From: Oceanicaulis sp.
Lineage (GTDB): Bacteria > Pseudomonadota > Alphaproteobacteria > Caulobacterales > Maricaulaceae
NCBI GenBank assembly: GCA_007571185.1
Contig: RKRX01000108.1
Location: 1-7,729 of the forward strand
Length of the DNA: 7,729 nt
Reading direction: 5' to 3'
The translations under genes were made by a program, and so were the position numbers. Under the pieces are notes generated by a model, which was given only the letters and a program-made list of their open reading frames with translations, was not told the origin of the DNA and did not search any database. How positions within the stretch are numbered: the stretch's first letter is position 1; each line of letters opens with the position of its first letter. Shown piece by piece: positions 6,465 through 7,729 of the stretch.

Positions 6465-6878
6465 CTATTCTCCCGGGGTCCAGGCTTCGTAATCGGCTGT
6501 AGTGGATTGACGTCGCCGGTCAGAGCCACCTGCCAGAGAGCCTGATGGACGATAAGCGTGCAGAGTGCCAGTCAGGTTGGGCTTATGTTTCCGTTCCCAG
6601 ACTTGGCGCCGGAGAGGGGCATCCGAGGGCGTCTCATCAAAGGTGTGATGCAACCAGCCATGCCAGTCAGAAGGTACACGGGACGCATCAGCATAGCCGT
6701 TATACACCACCCAGCGACGGATTTTTCCATCCGCGCCGGTGCCGTCGGAGCGTTCCTGGAAGTACCTGTTGCCGAAATCATCCTGGCCAACCTGCTCACC
6801 CGAGCGCCAGATCGTCCATGCGCCGCCTGCCGAGACGCCATTCCACCATGTAAAAATTTTCGAGAGTAAGCTCAGCAT
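6465..6878 (-). CDS. NADH:ubiquinone oxidoreductase accessory subunit, NDUFA12 (B17.2) family
   Basis: This is the bacterial homologue of the mitochondrial complex I accessory subunit NDUFA12, an inner-membrane-associated protein of the respiratory NADH dehydrogenase, restricted among bacteria essentially to Alphaproteobacteria. The 137-residue product shows the family blocks in order: KIFTWWNG (7-14), WTIWRSGEQVGQDDFGNRYF (21-40), RRWVVYNGYADASRVPSDWH (54-73), GWLHHTFDETP (74-84), KPNLTGTLHAYRP (99-111) and the C-terminal ADYEAWTPG. The ATG at 6878 gives MLSLLSKIFTWW, the normal N-terminus; longer readings add residues unlike the family. A moderate ribosome-binding site (GAGACGG) precedes it. 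It is the first gene of the minus-strand unit. The IS66 remnant lies in its upstream region, so its promoter region may have been rearranged. Confidence 0.95.
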   Translation of the reverse strand: MLSLLSKIFTWWNGVSAGGAWTIWRSGEQVGQDDFGNRYFQERSDGTGADGKIRRWVVYNGYADASRVPSDWHGWLHHTFDETPSDAPLRRQVWERKHKPNLTGTLHAYRPSGSLAGGSDRRRQSTTADYEAWTPGE

Positions 6879-7053
6879 AATAAAACCGTCTCTTATGATA
6901 TGATGCGTGCGCCAGTGACTATATGCCCTCACCCCTGCCTCCGGTCCAGTCATCAAAGAACGAACCCGCACAGTCAGAAGTTGCAGAAGTTGGCTATTGT
7001 GTCCAGGAGCATGGTACACGTCCCTATCGCAACGGGGGGCGAACCCGCGCGCG
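6879..7053. other. Non-coding stretch between the NDUFA12-type gene and the IS66 remnant
   Basis: Short open readings exist on both strands, but none resembles a protein I know. Readings that extend the NDUFA12-type gene upstream add residues foreign to that family. The minus strand should contain the promoter of that gene. TATAGT lies on the minus strand near 6919-6924 but lacks a matching -35 box. The left junction of the transposase remnant must lie at the right end of this stretch or within it. Confidence 0.4.
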
Positions 7054-7260
7054 CCTTTCACCAGCAATGAAGCCGAGTGGAACCTGCAAATGGGCAAGGT
7101 CTGGATGAAAGTCGCTGGCAGCTTGCGCCCCCAAAAAGGTGCAAAGGACTTCTACACGCTCAGGACCGTCATCGAAACAACCCGAAAACGAGGCTGGGGC
7201 ATACTCGAAACCTTGAACATGACCGCCAAACAGCTTGTCCAAAAGCTCCACCCTGCCTAA
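7054..7260 (+). pseudogene. C-terminal remnant of an IS66-type transposase
   Basis: Only the last 68 codons of a transposase remain. The translation PFTSNEAEWNLQMGKV followed by KVAGSLRPQKGAKDF, YTLRTVIETTRKRGWGILETL and a short tail matches the C-terminal end of IS66-family transposases, where the consensus runs roughly PFTNNqAERDLRMxKVxxKxSGxFR, then GAxxFAxxRSxIxTARKQGW. The family's AER-DLRM is altered to AEWNLQM, with Trp in place of the conserved Arg, a sign of decay. Homology seems to begin at about 7054; the rest of the transposase, the accessory orfs and the left terminal repeat are absent. It reaches its own stop, ends 32 bases before the aspS stop and faces aspS tail to tail. The frame continues open to the left without transposase similarity. 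It is very unlikely to be functional. Confidence 0.75.
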
Positions 7261-7292
7261 CTAGCGACAGGCGCAACAACCTGACGAGTCAC

Positions 7293-7729
7293 CTAGTTTT
7301 CTTCCTTACCCTCGTTCTTCCTAGTGTTGGGAATGATCGACTGCAAACATAGTTCGCGCAGTTGACGCGGCTCAACAGGCGCCGGCGCGTTCATCATCAG
7401 GTCGCGCGCCTGTTGGTCCTTGGGGAACATCACAACTTCGCGCAGATTCTCCTGATCAGCCAGAAGCATCACGATCCGGTCCACACCTGGCGCAATGCCG
7501 CCGTGCGGCGGCGCTCCGTAACGGAAAGCATTGAGCATGCCGCCAAAAGCTTCTTTCACGCTCTCTTCGCCGTAACCGGCGAACTCAAACGCTTTCAACA
7601 TCACATCCGGGCAATGATTCCGGATCGCGCCTGAAGACAGTTCGATGCCGTTACAGACAAGGTCGTACTGCCAAGCCAGCAACCCCAGAAGGGTTTTGTG
7701 GTCATTCTTGTCAAGCGCCATGAAGACTT
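7293..7729 (-). CDS. aspS: Aspartyl-tRNA synthetase, C-terminal part (cut by window edge)
   Basis: AspS is the class II synthetase that charges tRNA with aspartate. Only the last 144 complete codons are in the window; the gene continues past the right edge. Visible are [18 protein letters not shown], a loop leading to [17 protein letters not shown], and class II motif 3 ([15 protein letters not shown]), whose Arg contacts [27 protein letters not shown] and LRELCLQ follow, as in other bacterial AspRS C-termini. The segment between MALDKND and WQYDLVC looks three or four residues longer than in relatives I recall. The protein ends in a charged tail ([11 protein letters not shown]) of low complexity, close to the IS66 remnant on the other strand. 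The short tail-to-tail gap shows no clear terminator hairpin. Confidence 0.95.
   Translation of the reverse strand, partial: VFMALDKNDHKTLLGLLAWQYDLVCNGIELSSGAIRNHCPDVMLKAFEFAGYGEESVKEAFGGMLNAFRYGAPPHGGIAPGVDRIVMLLADQENLREVVMFPKDQQARDLMMNAPAPVEPRQLRELCLQSIIPNTRKNEGKEEN

Noticed and set aside
6545..6869. Two overlapping plus-strand frames of about 100 codons
   Set aside because: Both lie antisense to the NDUFA12-family gene, which has strong family motifs; neither has recognisable content.
6879..7097. N-terminal extension of the NDUFA12-type protein
   Set aside because: The 73 added residues show no similarity to the family, and the MLSLLSKIFTWW start at 6878 is the family N-terminus.
1..7729. 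CRISPR array, tRNA, rRNA, toxin-antitoxin or defence genes
   Set aside because: No regularly spaced direct repeats, no tRNA-like cloverleaf or rRNA sequence noticed, and every sizeable gene is assigned to a housekeeping family or a transposase remnant.

Overview
The window reads as ordinary chromosomal DNA of an alphaproteobacterium. The evidence is the run aroQ-accB-accC-aat followed on the other strand by a DUF2155 gene and a gene for the complex I accessory subunit NDUFA12 (B17.2), a protein of mitochondria and Alphaproteobacteria. Moderately high GC with GC-rich third codon positions, and the style of the AspRS and ThiG sequences, fit a Caulobacterales/Maricaulales-like organism. That finer placement is a guess.

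Layout, left to right. 1-281 is an upstream intergenic region with no gene but three GANTC sites. 282-1694 (+) is a secreted M48 metalloprotease with a C-terminal TPR half (BepA-like). 1824-2831 (-) is a two-gene thiamine unit, thiS-thiG. Its 96-bp divergent intergenic region (2832-2927) carries a candidate aroQ promoter and an inverted repeat. 2928-5994 (+) is a tight co-directional unit: aroQ (type II 3-dehydroquinase), accB and accC (biotin carrier and biotin carboxylase of acetyl-CoA carboxylase) and aat (leucyl/phenylalanyl-tRNA-protein transferase). 5883-6878 (-) is a convergent unit: NDUFA12-family gene, a possible 44-codon gene, then a secreted DUF2155 gene whose 3' end overlaps aat by 112 bp. 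6879-7292 holds no intact gene, but its right half is the decayed C-terminal end of an IS66-type transposase. 7293 to the right edge (-) is the 3' part of aspS.

How the genes work together. AccB carries the biotin that AccC carboxylates, the first half-reaction of fatty-acid synthesis. AroQ feeds the shikimate pathway. ThiS carries the sulfur that ThiG builds into the thiazole of thiamine. Aat adds Leu/Phe to protein N-termini for ClpS/ClpAP degradation. The M48 protease probably acts in outer-membrane protein quality control. These are housekeeping functions, and I see no defence system, phage, CRISPR array, tRNA or rRNA gene.

The points most worth a second look are small: departures from the gene order I expect in alphaproteobacteria (thiSG instead of a DsbA-like gene, a tiny ORF instead of an MlaD-like gene), the aat/DUF2155 overlap, the IS66 remnant close to the aspS stop codon, and a thiG ribosome-binding site written in the codons for the ThiS C-terminal glycines.
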